Shown here one piece after another: positions 7,365 to 14,756 of a stretch of DNA of 51,562 bases (its first letter is position 1; the number at the start of each line of letters is the position of its first letter). Position numbers and translations under genes: made by a program. Under the pieces are notes generated by a model. That model saw only the letters and a list, made by a program, of their open reading frames with translations. It was not told where the DNA came from and did not search any database. The stretch lies in assembly GCA_036001245.1 (NCBI GenBank), contig DASYUL010000047.1, positions 1 through 51,562 of the forward strand, written 5' to 3'. The DNA comes from Gp7-AA6 sp036001245 (GTDB lineage: Bacteria > Acidobacteriota > Thermoanaerobaculia > UBA5066 > Gp7-AA6).

Positions 7365-8615
7365 TCAGACCGCCTTGAGCACCAGGCAGGCGTTCGTGCC
7401 TCCGAAGCCGAAGGAGTTGGAGATCGCGTACTCCACGCGCGATTCCCGGGCTTCGTTGGGCACGTAGTCGAGGTCGCACTCGGGGTCGGGGGTCTCGTAG
7501 TTGATCGTCGGCGGCAGAACCCCGTGGTGGAGCGCGAGCGCGCAAATCGCGGTCTCGAGTCCCCCGGCCGCGCCGAGGAGGTGGCCGGTGGACGACTTCG
7601 TCGAGGAGATCGGGACCTTCTTCGCGTAAGGTCCGAAAACCATCTTGATCGCGATCGTCTCGACCTTGTCGCCCATGGGGGTCGAGGTGCCGTGCGCGTT
7701 GATGTAACCGACCTGCTCCGGCTCGATCTCGGCGTCGCGGAGCGCGTTCCTCATGACCCGCGCGGGACCGTCGCCGTCCTCCGAAGGCGCGGCGATGTGG
7801 TACGCGTCGCCCGACATCCCGTAGCCGACGAGCTCCGCGTAGATGCGCGCTCCGCGCTTCTTCGCCGCCTCCATTTCTTCGAGGACGACGAGCCCCGCGC
7901 CCTCCCCCATCACGAACCCGTCGCGGTCGCGATCCCACGGCCGCGACGCGCGTTCCGGCTCGTCGTTGCGGGTCGAGAGCGCGCGCATCACGGCGAACCC
8001 GCCGACGGCGAGCGGCGTGATCACCGACTCGGTCCCGCCGGCGATCGCCGCATCCGCGTCGCCGTACTGGATCATCCGGTACGCCTCGCCGACCGCGTGT
8101 GCGCCGGTCGTGCAGGCGGTGACGGTGGCGAGATTCGGCCCCTTCAGGCCGTACTTGATCGAGACGTTCCCGGCCGCCTCGTTCGCGATCAGGGCCGTGA
8201 TGAAGAAGGGGGAGATCACGCGCACCCCCTTCTGCAGGTAGTTCTTCTGCGTCTCCTCGATGATCGGCAGACCGCCGATTCCCGACCCGATCACGACCGC
8301 GATCCGCTCCCGGTTGTCGTCTCCGACCGGCAGGCCCGAGTCGTCCATCGCGAATTTCGCCGCGGCCATCGCGTAGTGGATGAAAGTGTCCATCTTCTTG
8401 ATCTCCTTCTTCTCCATGTAGAGAGAAGGATCGAAGCCCTTCACCTCGCCGGCGATCCGGCAGGCAAACCCCGTCGCGTCGAAACGGGTGATCGGACCCA
8501 CGCCGCTCTTCCCGGCGACGAGCGCGTTCCAGTTGGCTTCGTTACCGATGCCGAGAGGGGAGACGAGTCCCACCCCCGTCACGGCCACGCGGCGCGGAGA
8601 GGAGAGGCGAGGCAT
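7365..8615 (-). CDS. fabF: 3-oxoacyl-ACP synthase II
   Basis: 416 residues, standard length. The Cys-His-His catalytic triad is visible: VTACTTGAHAVGEAY (nucleophile Cys), INAHGTSTPMGDK (first His) and SSTGHLLGAAGG (second His); the C-terminal FGFGGTNACLVL is also typical. FabF elongates acyl-ACP with malonyl-ACP in the cytosol. The gene follows acpP by 6 bp and precedes etfB, as the last gene of the fatty-acid operon. Confidence 0.97.
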   Translation of the reverse strand: MPRLSSPRRVAVTGVGLVSPLGIGNEANWNALVAGKSGVGPITRFDATGFACRIAGEVKGFDPSLYMEKKEIKKMDTFIHYAMAAAKFAMDDSGLPVGDDNRERIAVVIGSGIGGLPIIEETQKNYLQKGVRVISPFFITALIANEAAGNVSIKYGLKGPNLATVTACTTGAHAVGEAYRMIQYGDADAAIAGGTESVITPLAVGGFAVMRALSTRNDEPERASRPWDRDRDGFVMGEGAGLVVLEEMEAAKKRGARIYAELVGYGMSGDAYHIAAPSEDGDGPARVMRNALRDAEIEPEQVGYINAHGTSTPMGDKVETIAIKMVFGPYAKKVPISSTKSSTGHLLGAAGGLETAICALALHHGVLPPTINYETPDPECDLDYVPNEARESRVEYAISNSFGFGGTNACLVLKAV

Positions 8616-8621
8616 CCGTTT

Positions 8622-8861
8622 TCAGTTTTGCGGGGAGTTCTTCTCGATGTACTCGACGGCGTCCTTGACCTTCTGGATCTTTTCCGCGGCCTCGTCCGGG
8701 ATCTCGATGTTGAAGGCCTCTTCGAATGCCATCACGAGCTCGACGGTGTCGAGAGAATCTGCACCCAGGTCGTCTACGAAAGAAGCTTCGGGGGTCACTT
8801 CGTTGGCATCGACGCCGAGCTGCTCGACGATGATGCTCTTCACCTTTTCTTCGACAGCCAT
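8622..8861 (-). CDS. acpP: Acyl carrier protein
   Basis: 79 residues. The phosphopantetheine attachment Ser36 lies in DLGADSLDTVELVMAFEE, followed by the acidic recognition helix and FNIEIPDEAAEKI. The protein carries growing acyl chains for the Fab enzymes. A strong AAGGAGG ribosome site precedes the ATG and a TAGAAT -10 box lies about 30 nt upstream, so acpP has its own promoter within the operon, as in many bacteria where ACP is needed in large excess. Confidence 0.97.
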   Translation of the reverse strand: MAVEEKVKSIIVEQLGVDANEVTPEASFVDDLGADSLDTVELVMAFEEAFNIEIPDEAAEKIQKVKDAVEYIEKNSPQN

Positions 8862-8890
8862 CCATCCTCCTTATTCGGACGAGCGGCGGT

Positions 8891-8896
8891 ATTCTA
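8891..8896 (-). promoter_or_regulatory. Probable -10 box of an internal acpP promoter
   Basis: TAGAAT on the minus strand (ATTCTA on plus), 29 nt before the acpP ATG. The -35 position (TTTACG-like) falls inside an AAACG-rich repeat. Confidence 0.45.
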
Positions 8897-8897
8897 G

Positions 8898-8985
8898 TCG
8901 GAAAACGCAAAACGTAAAACGTGAAACGAAAGGAGATGTTTGGTCCCCGTTTCTCTCGTTTTCCCTTTTCCGTTTCCCGTTTCCC
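8898..8985. repeat. AAACG-word repeat forming an inverted pair between fabG and acpP
   Basis: The left arm repeats AAAACG (AAAACGCAAAACGTAAAACG), the right arm repeats the complement (CGTTTTCCC, TTTCCGTTTCCCGTTTCC). The arms can pair over about 25 nt with mismatches. It belongs to a set of intergenic word repeats in this window (see 16989, 24534, 30131 and 34805). Confidence 0.7.
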
Positions 8986-8988
8986 GGC

Positions 8989-9732
8989 TCACATGTAAAG
9001 CCCTCCACTCACGTTCAACACGGTTCCGGTTACGTAAGAAGCCTCTTCCGAGGCGAGGAAGGCAACGGCCGCGGCGACGTCCTCCGGGCTGCCGAGCCGC
9101 TGCAGCGGGATCTGGGCGGACAACGTCTCCCGCGCTTCCCCCGTCATTCGATCGGTCATCGCGGTCGTGATGAAGCCCGGCGCGACCGCGTTGCAGGTCA
9201 CGTTGCGCGACCCGAGCTCGCGCGCGATCGACTTGGTCAGACCGATGAGGCCCGCCTTGGCCGATGCGTAGTTCGCCTGTCCCGCATTCCCCATCAGGCC
9301 GACGACCGACGTCACGTTGACGATCCGTCCGTAGCGTCGGCGGACCATGCCCTTGACGACCGCCTGGGTGAGGAGAAAGGCGCCGGTCAGGTTCGTCGCG
9401 AGGACGCGATCCCAGGCCTCGCGGGACATCCGGAGAATCAGGTTGTCCTCGGAGATCCCGGCGTTGTTGACGAGAACGTCGATCTGACCGTGCTCTCCGA
9501 GAGCGCTCTTGACGGCCGCGTCGACGGAGGAAGCCTCGGAGACGTCGAGCGCGACCGCCCGCGCGACCCCCCCGGAGGACGAGATCTCGGCGACCACGCG
9601 GTCGAGGGAGGGGGTCGAGCGCGCCGCGGCGAGGACCGTCGCTCCCTCGCAGGCGAGCCGCCGCGCGATCGCCTCACCGATTCCCCGGGAGGCACCGGTG
9701 ACCAGCGCGACCTTTCCTTCGAAACGGTTCAT
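8989..9732 (-). CDS. fabG: 3-oxoacyl-ACP reductase
   Basis: 247 residues, standard. NADPH site TGASRGIGEAIA at residues 12-23, NNAG at 89-92, and the Ser142-Tyr155-Lys159 triad (VTSVVG, YASAK). C-terminal VTGTVLNVSGGLYM is typical of FabG. It reduces beta-ketoacyl-ACP in the elongation cycle. The ATG at 9732 is chosen because it starts MNRFEGKVALVTGASRG; upstream codons in frame come from a dispersed repeat. It sits between the serine-hydrolase gene and acpP. Confidence 0.96.
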   Translation of the reverse strand: MNRFEGKVALVTGASRGIGEAIARRLACEGATVLAAARSTPSLDRVVAEISSSGGVARAVALDVSEASSVDAAVKSALGEHGQIDVLVNNAGISEDNLILRMSREAWDRVLATNLTGAFLLTQAVVKGMVRRRYGRIVNVTSVVGLMGNAGQANYASAKAGLIGLTKSIARELGSRNVTCNAVAPGFITTAMTDRMTGEARETLSAQIPLQRLGSPEDVAAAVAFLASEEASYVTGTVLNVSGGLYM

Positions 9733-9754
9733 TCCGGCGCGGGAGTTTACCGTT

Positions 9755-9835
9755 CCCCTGTCATTTCGCTCGGGATGACACATGTGGCCCTCGGGAGAGA
9801 TCCCTCGCTTCGCTCGGGATGACAGCCTGCGGCTG
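9755..9835. repeat. Dispersed repeat cluster between the serine-hydrolase gene and fabG
   Basis: Two copies of the 'TTCGCTCGGGATGAC' repeat in direct order (about 9762-9779 and 9799-9825) followed by the inverted pair ACAGCCTGCGGCTGT (9822-9836). Positions 9799-9825 match 44945-44971 exactly over 27 nt. Confidence 0.75.
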
Positions 9836-10771
9836 TCATTTGGGCTGGCCCGGCACGTCCGGGAGATTCCGGCTCCACTCGTCCACGATCGCGCGGGCGA
9901 TGTCGCCCATCGCGACGATGGCGGGATTGGTCGGCGAGTTGTCGTTGGCGGGCGGACTTCCGTCGGTGAGCACCACCAGCACGAAACGGCCCTTCTCCGT
10001 CCTCAAGATTCCGGAGTCGTTGCGCACCCCCGACATCGTCCCGGTCTTCCCCGCCCACAGCGCGGCGGAAGAGAAGCGTCGCGCGATGCGGGCGCGGCTC
10101 GGGGCGTTGTCCAGGTACGCGAACATCCGCCGCGACGATTCCGCGTCGAGCAGCTCGCCTCGCGCGACGCGGGCATACCAGTCGGCGACCTCCCGGGGCG
10201 TGACGACACCGAACTTGAGCCCCGTCCACCGGGGCCCCTCCACCGACGGATCGACCCACGGCAGGACCGACAGGAGCCGCATCTTCTCGAAGCCGAGCGA
10301 GCGCATCCGCGCGTTGACGTTGTCGATCCCGAGCCGCTCGAGCCAGGCGTTCGTCGCCGTGTTGTCGGACGGGCCGACCATCAGAGTCGCGAGGTCGTTC
10401 CACGTCGGCGCCAGACCCGGATCGAAGAAGCGGAGCCAGCCCGATTCCGAGGCCTTGTTCGACGTTGTGAGCGTCCAGCGCTCCGAGAGGTCGATCCTCC
10501 CTTCGCGCACGCCGGCCATCGCCTCGGTCAGGATCGCGATCTTGATGACGGAGGCGGACTCGAACTCCCCCTCGCCGCTGCGCTCGTAGGCGAGGCCGCT
10601 CTCGACGTGCCGGGCCGCGACCCCGATCCGGCACGAGCAGAGCCGCGCGCCGGCGTCGACGGCGGCGTCGATCGGCGACGAAGGTCGCGCGGTCCGGGGC
10701 GGGGCGCCGGTGGCGCAGGCGGACGCGAGCGCCGCGGCGACGAGGACGAGCGCCCGGAGAGTGCGTCTCAC
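9836..10771 (-). CDS. Class A beta-lactamase-like serine hydrolase (lipoprotein)
   Basis: 311 residues with a lipoprotein signal (VLVAAALASAC, lipobox ASAC). The three penicillin-recognising motifs are present: S74-V-I-K77, S135-D-N137 and K242-T-G244. A second class A hallmark, the omega-loop Glu-x-x-Leu-Asn, is not evident between SDN and the 'VTPREVADWY' helix, so true beta-lactamase activity is doubtful; a D,D-peptidase or esterase role is possible. The start is GTG, overlapping the fabD stop as GTGA (10768-10771). It is inserted between fabD and fabG, where no such gene is expected. Confidence 0.82.
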   Translation of the reverse strand: MRRTLRALVLVAAALASACATGAPPRTARPSSPIDAAVDAGARLCSCRIGVAARHVESGLAYERSGEGEFESASVIKIAILTEAMAGVREGRIDLSERWTLTTSNKASESGWLRFFDPGLAPTWNDLATLMVGPSDNTATNAWLERLGIDNVNARMRSLGFEKMRLLSVLPWVDPSVEGPRWTGLKFGVVTPREVADWYARVARGELLDAESSRRMFAYLDNAPSRARIARRFSSAALWAGKTGTMSGVRNDSGILRTEKGRFVLVVLTDGSPPANDNSPTNPAIVAMGDIARAIVDEWSRNLPDVPGQPK

Positions 10772-11682
10772 GCGCCTCCGCCCCACGACTCGACGCGAAT
10801 CCCCCGCTCGATCCGCCGGACCAGTCCGGCGAGGACGTTCCCCGGTCCGATCTCGATGCCGTGGTCCACGCCTTCCCGCGCGAGAAGCCGGACGCTCTCG
10901 ACCCAACGCACCGGCGAATCGATCTGGCGCACCAGCGCCTGCCGCAGCCGCGCCCCGTCGGTCTGCCGAGCGGCGTCGACGTTCGTGACGACCCGAATCG
11001 CGGCGGCCGAGAACGGAGTGCCGGCGAGGAGCTCCGCCATCCGCTCCCGCGCCGGCCGCATCAGCGGAGAGTGAAACGGCGCGGAGACCGGGAGACGGAC
11101 CGCGCGCTTCGCGCCGCGGTCGAGACAGGCCGCCGAGGCTCGCTCGACCGCCGCCGCGTGGCCGGCGATCACGGTCTGCTCGGGAGAGTTGTAGTTCGCG
11201 GCCCCGACGACCTCGCCGTCCGCCGCGTCGCGGCACGCGGCCTCGACCTCTTCGACGGCAAGTCCCACGATCGCAGCCATGGCGCCGATTCCCTCCGGGA
11301 CGGCTTCCTGCATGAATTCTCCGCGACGGCGGACGAGGCGCACGGCGTCCCCGAACGCGAGCGCGCCGGCGGCGACGCACGCGGAGTACTCTCCGAGCGA
11401 GTGCCCGGCGGCGAACGCGGCACCGTCGAGCTTCTCGGGCGACCCCGCGCGGAGCTCCGCGAGCGCGGCGACGGAGTGGGTCAGGATCGCCGGCTGCGTG
11501 TTGGCGGTGCGCTTCAAATCCTCTTCCGGCCCCTCGAAACACAGGCGGGAGAGTGGAAAGCCGAGCGCCGCGTCGGCCTCGTCGAAGACCGCGCGCGCGG
11601 CGGCCGAGCTCTCGAAGAGCGCACGACCCATCCCGACGAACTGCGAGCCCTGGCCGGGAAAGAGAAGCGCGAGCCGACCCAA
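10768..11682 (-). CDS. fabD: Malonyl-CoA:ACP transacylase
   Basis: About 304 residues. LLFPGQGSQFVGMGRALF opens the protein, catalytic Ser95 is in AAGHSLGEYSA and His204 in PVSAPFHSPLM. FabD loads malonate on ACP. No ATG or GTG fits the start; TTG at 11680-11682 gives MGRLALLFPGQGSQ with the usual distance to the first motif, so it is preferred, although no good ribosome site is seen. It lies 17 bp after fabH and overlaps the serine-hydrolase gene by 4 nt. Confidence 0.92.
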   Translation of the reverse strand: MGRLALLFPGQGSQFVGMGRALFESSAAARAVFDEADAALGFPLSRLCFEGPEEDLKRTANTQPAILTHSVAALAELRAGSPEKLDGAAFAAGHSLGEYSACVAAGALAFGDAVRLVRRRGEFMQEAVPEGIGAMAAIVGLAVEEVEAACRDAADGEVVGAANYNSPEQTVIAGHAAAVERASAACLDRGAKRAVRLPVSAPFHSPLMRPARERMAELLAGTPFSAAAIRVVTNVDAARQTDGARLRQALVRQIDSPVRWVESVRLLAREGVDHGIEIGPGNVLAGLVRRIERGIRVESWGGGA

Positions 11683-11699
11683 TGCGGTGGAGGTTTCCG

Positions 11700-12683
11700 C
11701 TACCAGCGGAGAAGCACCGAGCCCCACACGAGGCCGGAGCCGAAGGCGGTCAACAGGACCAGGTCCCCGTCCTTGATCCGTCCTTCGCGCGCGCATTCGT
11801 CGAGCGCGATCGGGATCGAAGCGGCCGAGGTGTTTCCGTATCGCTCGATGTTCTTCACGACCTTCGACGGCGCAATCTTCAGCTTTTCCCCAACCGCGTT
11901 GATGATCCGCTCGTTGGCCTGGTGCGGAATGAAAAGATCGATCTCCTCGTGGGTGAAGCCCTGTTCGGCGAGCAGCTCCGAGGTGACGTCGGCCATCGCC
12001 TTGACCGCGACCTTGAACGTCTCGTTGCCCTTCATCTTGATGTAGGGCAGCTTCTCCTGGATCGACGTCGGATCGTTCGCCGGGCGGTTCGAGCCGCCTC
12101 CCGGCATGCAGATGAAGTCCGCGTATAAGCCGTTCGACTTCATGAGGCTGCCGAGGATTCCGTGGTCTCCCTTCGTCGAGCGGAGAACGACCGCGCCCGC
12201 GCCGTCGCCGAAGAGAACGCACGTCGAGCGATCAGTCCAGTCGACGAAACGGGTCAGGATCTCGCCCCCAACGACGAGCACATTGTCCGCCTTGCTCGAC
12301 TGGATGAGGCCGTCCGCCAGGTGCAAACCGTACAGAAAGCCCGCGCACGCGGCGGAGATGTCCGACGCCGCCGCGTTGGTCGCGCCCAGGTTGTGCTGGA
12401 CGAGGCACGAGGTCGCCGGGAAGAGCGTGTCGCTCGAGATGGTCCCGACGAGAATCATGTCGAGGTCCTCGGGCTTGATGTGCGCGCGCTTCAACGCCTG
12501 CTCTGACGCCTTCGTGCAGAGGTCCGAGAACTTCTCCCCTTCCGAGACGATTCGCCGCTCCTTGATGCCGGTGCGCGAGGTGATCCACTCGTCGGAGGTC
12601 TCGACGAGCTTCTCGAGCTCCGCGTTGGTGAGGATTTTTTTCGGGACGGCGGCTCCGGTCCCGACGATCCGCGCTCGGTTCAT
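11700..12683 (-). CDS. fabH: 3-oxoacyl-ACP synthase III
   Basis: 327 residues. Catalytic residues are Cys113 (ISAACAGFLYGL), His254 (FIPHQANERI) and Asn284 (RYGNTSAASI). The N-terminal GTGAAVPKKILTNAELE and SRTGIKERR are also family marks. FabH starts fatty-acid synthesis by condensing acyl-CoA with malonyl-ACP. It follows plsX by 19 bp in the conserved plsX-fabH-fabD order. Confidence 0.97.
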   Translation of the reverse strand: MNRARIVGTGAAVPKKILTNAELEKLVETSDEWITSRTGIKERRIVSEGEKFSDLCTKASEQALKRAHIKPEDLDMILVGTISSDTLFPATSCLVQHNLGATNAAASDISAACAGFLYGLHLADGLIQSSKADNVLVVGGEILTRFVDWTDRSTCVLFGDGAGAVVLRSTKGDHGILGSLMKSNGLYADFICMPGGGSNRPANDPTSIQEKLPYIKMKGNETFKVAVKAMADVTSELLAEQGFTHEEIDLFIPHQANERIINAVGEKLKIAPSKVVKNIERYGNTSAASIPIALDECAREGRIKDGDLVLLTAFGSGLVWGSVLLRW

Positions 12684-12702
12684 GGGCGAATCTTAGCCCG
12701 GG

Positions 12703-13722
12703 CTACGCCTTCGCGAGGGTCGCCTCGCGGGAGTGCAGCTCGGCGATGGACGACTGGATCTTCTCCGCGAGTCTCCGCCGGGAGAATTCCGCGGCGAAGC
12801 GGATCGCGTTCTTGATGGCCTTCGCGCTCGAGCGGCCGTGGCAGATGATGACACAGCCCTTGACCCCGAGCATCGGCGCGCCCCCGTACTCGGAGTAGTC
12901 GAGCCGCTGCTTGAAGCTGCGAAACGCGCTCCTGGAGAGGAGGAAACCCACCGACGCCTGGAGCGTGCGCTTGATCTCTTCCCGGAGCAGTTTCTCGACC
13001 ATCTCTCCGAGGGCTTCGGACACCTTCAGGATCACGTTGCCGGTGAAGCCGTCGGTCACGATGACGTCGACCTTACCGTCGAAGACGTCGCGCCCCTCGA
13101 CGTTGCCGATGAAGTTGAGCCCCGTTTCCTTCAAGGTCTTGAACGCCTCCTTGGTGCGGTCGGTCCCCTTCGTCGCCTCCTCGCCGATCGACATCAGCCC
13201 GATCGACGGCGCCTCCTTTCCGAAGACGAGCTGTGCGTAGATCGATCCCATCACGGCGAATTCCTTGAAGTGCTGCGTCTTGGCGTCCGGGTTCGCCCCC
13301 ACGTCCAGGAGCAGACAGTGTCCCGACAGATTCGGGAGCACGGCGGCGAGAGCGGGCCGGTCGACGCCTTCGATGGTCCCGATGACCATCTTCGCGGACA
13401 CCATCGCCGCGCCCGTGTGCCCTGCCGAGACGAGGCCCTGCGCGCGGCCGTCGTGGACGCAGTCGGCGGCTACCCGGATCGAGGACTTGCGCTTCTTCCG
13501 CACGGCGGCGGTCGCGGGATCGTCCATCGTGATGACGTCGGGCGCGTCCACGATCTCGAGGTCGGATCCCCGATAGCCGGACTCTTCCACGAGCCTCGCG
13601 AGACGCGGGGCGTCGCCGACGAGGAGACTCGGGATACCGAACTCGCGCGACGCGGCGATCGCTGCGTCCACGTTGACCTGGGGAGCGTGATCGCCTCCCA
13701 TCGCATCGACGGCGATCCGCAT
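12703..13722 (-). CDS. plsX: Phosphate acyltransferase PlsX
   Basis: 339 residues, normal length. MRIAVDAMGGDHAP opens the protein; GHTGAAMVSAKMVIGTIEGV, LLDVGANPDAKTQHFKEFA and VTDGFTGNVILKVSE are the conserved PlsX segments, and GAPMLGVKGCVIICHGRSSAKAIKNAI closes it. PlsX makes acyl-phosphate from acyl-ACP for phospholipid synthesis at the membrane surface. It stands between rpmF and fabH as in many bacteria. Confidence 0.97.
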   Translation of the reverse strand: MRIAVDAMGGDHAPQVNVDAAIAASREFGIPSLLVGDAPRLARLVEESGYRGSDLEIVDAPDVITMDDPATAAVRKKRKSSIRVAADCVHDGRAQGLVSAGHTGAAMVSAKMVIGTIEGVDRPALAAVLPNLSGHCLLLDVGANPDAKTQHFKEFAVMGSIYAQLVFGKEAPSIGLMSIGEEATKGTDRTKEAFKTLKETGLNFIGNVEGRDVFDGKVDVIVTDGFTGNVILKVSEALGEMVEKLLREEIKRTLQASVGFLLSRSAFRSFKQRLDYSEYGGAPMLGVKGCVIICHGRSSAKAIKNAIRFAAEFSRRRLAEKIQSSIAELHSREATLAKA

Positions 13723-13786
13723 CTAGCCGGGCAGTCCCTTCAGGAGCACGGAGGCGGGATTATACGGGCGGCCGATCACGAGCTGT

Positions 13787-13868
13787 GCCGGGATCTGACC
13801 CCTTCGGGATCAGACACCGGGAGATTCGCTGAGCCGGGATCTGACCCCTTCGGGATCAGACCCCGGGA
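13787..13868. repeat. Two direct copies of a palindromic TCTGACCCC repeat
   Basis: Two 36-nt copies (13787-13822 and 13833-13868, period 46) that differ at one base. Each contains GGGATCTGACCCC-TTC-GGGATCAGACC, a near-palindrome. The element lies between plsX and rpmF inside the operon. Related copies are at 19552-19579 and 46033-46045. Confidence 0.85.
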
Positions 13869-13873
13869 CATTT

Positions 13874-14047
13874 TCAGACGTTGATGAGCTGTTTGCCCTT
13901 GTAGTACCCGCATCGTGCGCAGACGCGGTGCGGCGCCTTCGGCTCGTGGCAGTTGGGGCACTCCGAAAGCGCGGGCGCGGAGAGTGCGTCGTGAGCGCGG
14001 CGCTTGTCGCGGCGGGCCTTGCTGTGGCGGCGTTTCGGATTCGGCAT
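13874..14047 (-). CDS. rpmF: Ribosomal protein bL32
   Basis: 57 residues starting MPNPKRRHSKARRDKRRAH, the conserved bL32 start, followed by a four-cysteine zinc ribbon (CPNCHEP ... CARCGYYKG) and the ending KGKQLINV. It is a component of the large ribosomal subunit. It lies 7 bp after yceD, the usual yceD-rpmF-plsX order, so the rest of the fab operon is probably read from the yceD promoter. Confidence 0.97.
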   Translation of the reverse strand: MPNPKRRHSKARRDKRRAHDALSAPALSECPNCHEPKAPHRVCARCGYYKGKQLINV

Positions 14048-14054
14048 CGAGGAC

Positions 14055-14582
14055 CTACTCTTTCTTCAAAAGCTGGAGCGCTCGCCAGCGCGGGTCGACT
14101 TCGTCGAAGACGCACTCGCACTCCGATACGTTCAGGTCGGAGCCGCACCGCAGACACAGGCCACGGCATTCCTCGCGGCAGAGAGGTTTCATCGGAACCG
14201 CCATCTGGATGCGCTCCTCCACGATCGGAGCGACCGGCACGACCGGGTCGTCGTAGAAATAGGCGTCGAAGTCTTCCCGGTCCATCTCGATCTCCGTCTG
14301 CGCAATCGGGCGCCGCGGGTAGAGGACGAGCGAGAACTCCTCCTCGTTTTGGAAAGGATACGGCGCCAGGCACCGGCTGCACTCGAGCTGCCCGCTCCAG
14401 GTGAGCCGGGCGGACAGAGCGTGGCCCCCCTCGATGCGGGTGACTTCTCCCGCGATCCGGGCGGGCGAGATCGCGACGAGCAGCTCCCGGTCGAGCGCCT
14501 GGAGCGTGAAGGGCAGCTCGAAATCGAACCGGAGCGGCTCGTCGACGACCGTTTCCAGAGACAAGGACTCGACGGGCTTCAT
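14055..14582 (-). CDS. yceD: DUF177/YceD family protein
   Basis: About 175 residues. The family cysteines are present: ECSRCLAPY in the middle and REECRGLCLRCGSDLNVSECEC at the end. YceD proteins accompany rpmF almost everywhere and are linked to 23S rRNA maturation or accumulation. The ATG at 14582 is preferred over one 63 nt upstream because a good sigma70 promoter (TTGACT-N16-TAAAAT, 14596-14623) ends only 13 nt before it; this would give a nearly leaderless mRNA. Confidence 0.9.
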   Translation of the reverse strand: MKPVESLSLETVVDEPLRFDFELPFTLQALDRELLVAISPARIAGEVTRIEGGHALSARLTWSGQLECSRCLAPYPFQNEEEFSLVLYPRRPIAQTEIEMDREDFDAYFYDDPVVPVAPIVEERIQMAVPMKPLCREECRGLCLRCGSDLNVSECECVFDEVDPRWRALQLLKKE

Positions 14583-14595
14583 GATGGAACCGGCG

Positions 14596-14623
14596 ATTTT
14601 ACCGATTCCGGCCGCGCAGTCAA
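14596..14623 (-). promoter_or_regulatory. Sigma70-type promoter of the yceD-rpmF-fab operon
   Basis: On the minus strand TTGACT (14618-14623), 16-nt spacer, TAAAAT (14596-14601). The start codon follows 13 nt after the -10 box, so the leader would be about 6 nt. Confidence 0.7.
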
Positions 14624-14651
14624 ACGTCTGATACTTTGACGACATGAGCCG

Positions 14652-14756
14652 ATCGCCTCACCGGCGATGTTCATCGCCTCGCCGGCGACGTCGATCGCCT
14701 CACCGGCGATGTTCATCGCCTCACCGGCGACGTCGATCGCCTCACCGGCGATGATG
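14652..14756. repeat. Tandem repeat: five 21-bp units alternating between two forms
   Basis: Units at 14652, 14673, 14694, 14715 and 14736. All share ATCGCCTCACCGGCG (one G/A change in unit 2), followed by ATGTTC in units 1 and 3, ACGTCG in units 2 and 4 and ATGATG in unit 5. Each core is an inverted repeat (ATCGCC-N5-GGCGAT or a near form). The tract fills the gap between divergent yceD and the glycosyltransferase operon and, being a multiple of 3, stays in frame with the latter. Confidence 0.95.

Noticed and set aside
10768..12222. FabD extended to position 12222
   Set aside because: The extension lies in the fabH gene in another frame; the family start LLFPGQGSQ is reached from the TTG at 11682.
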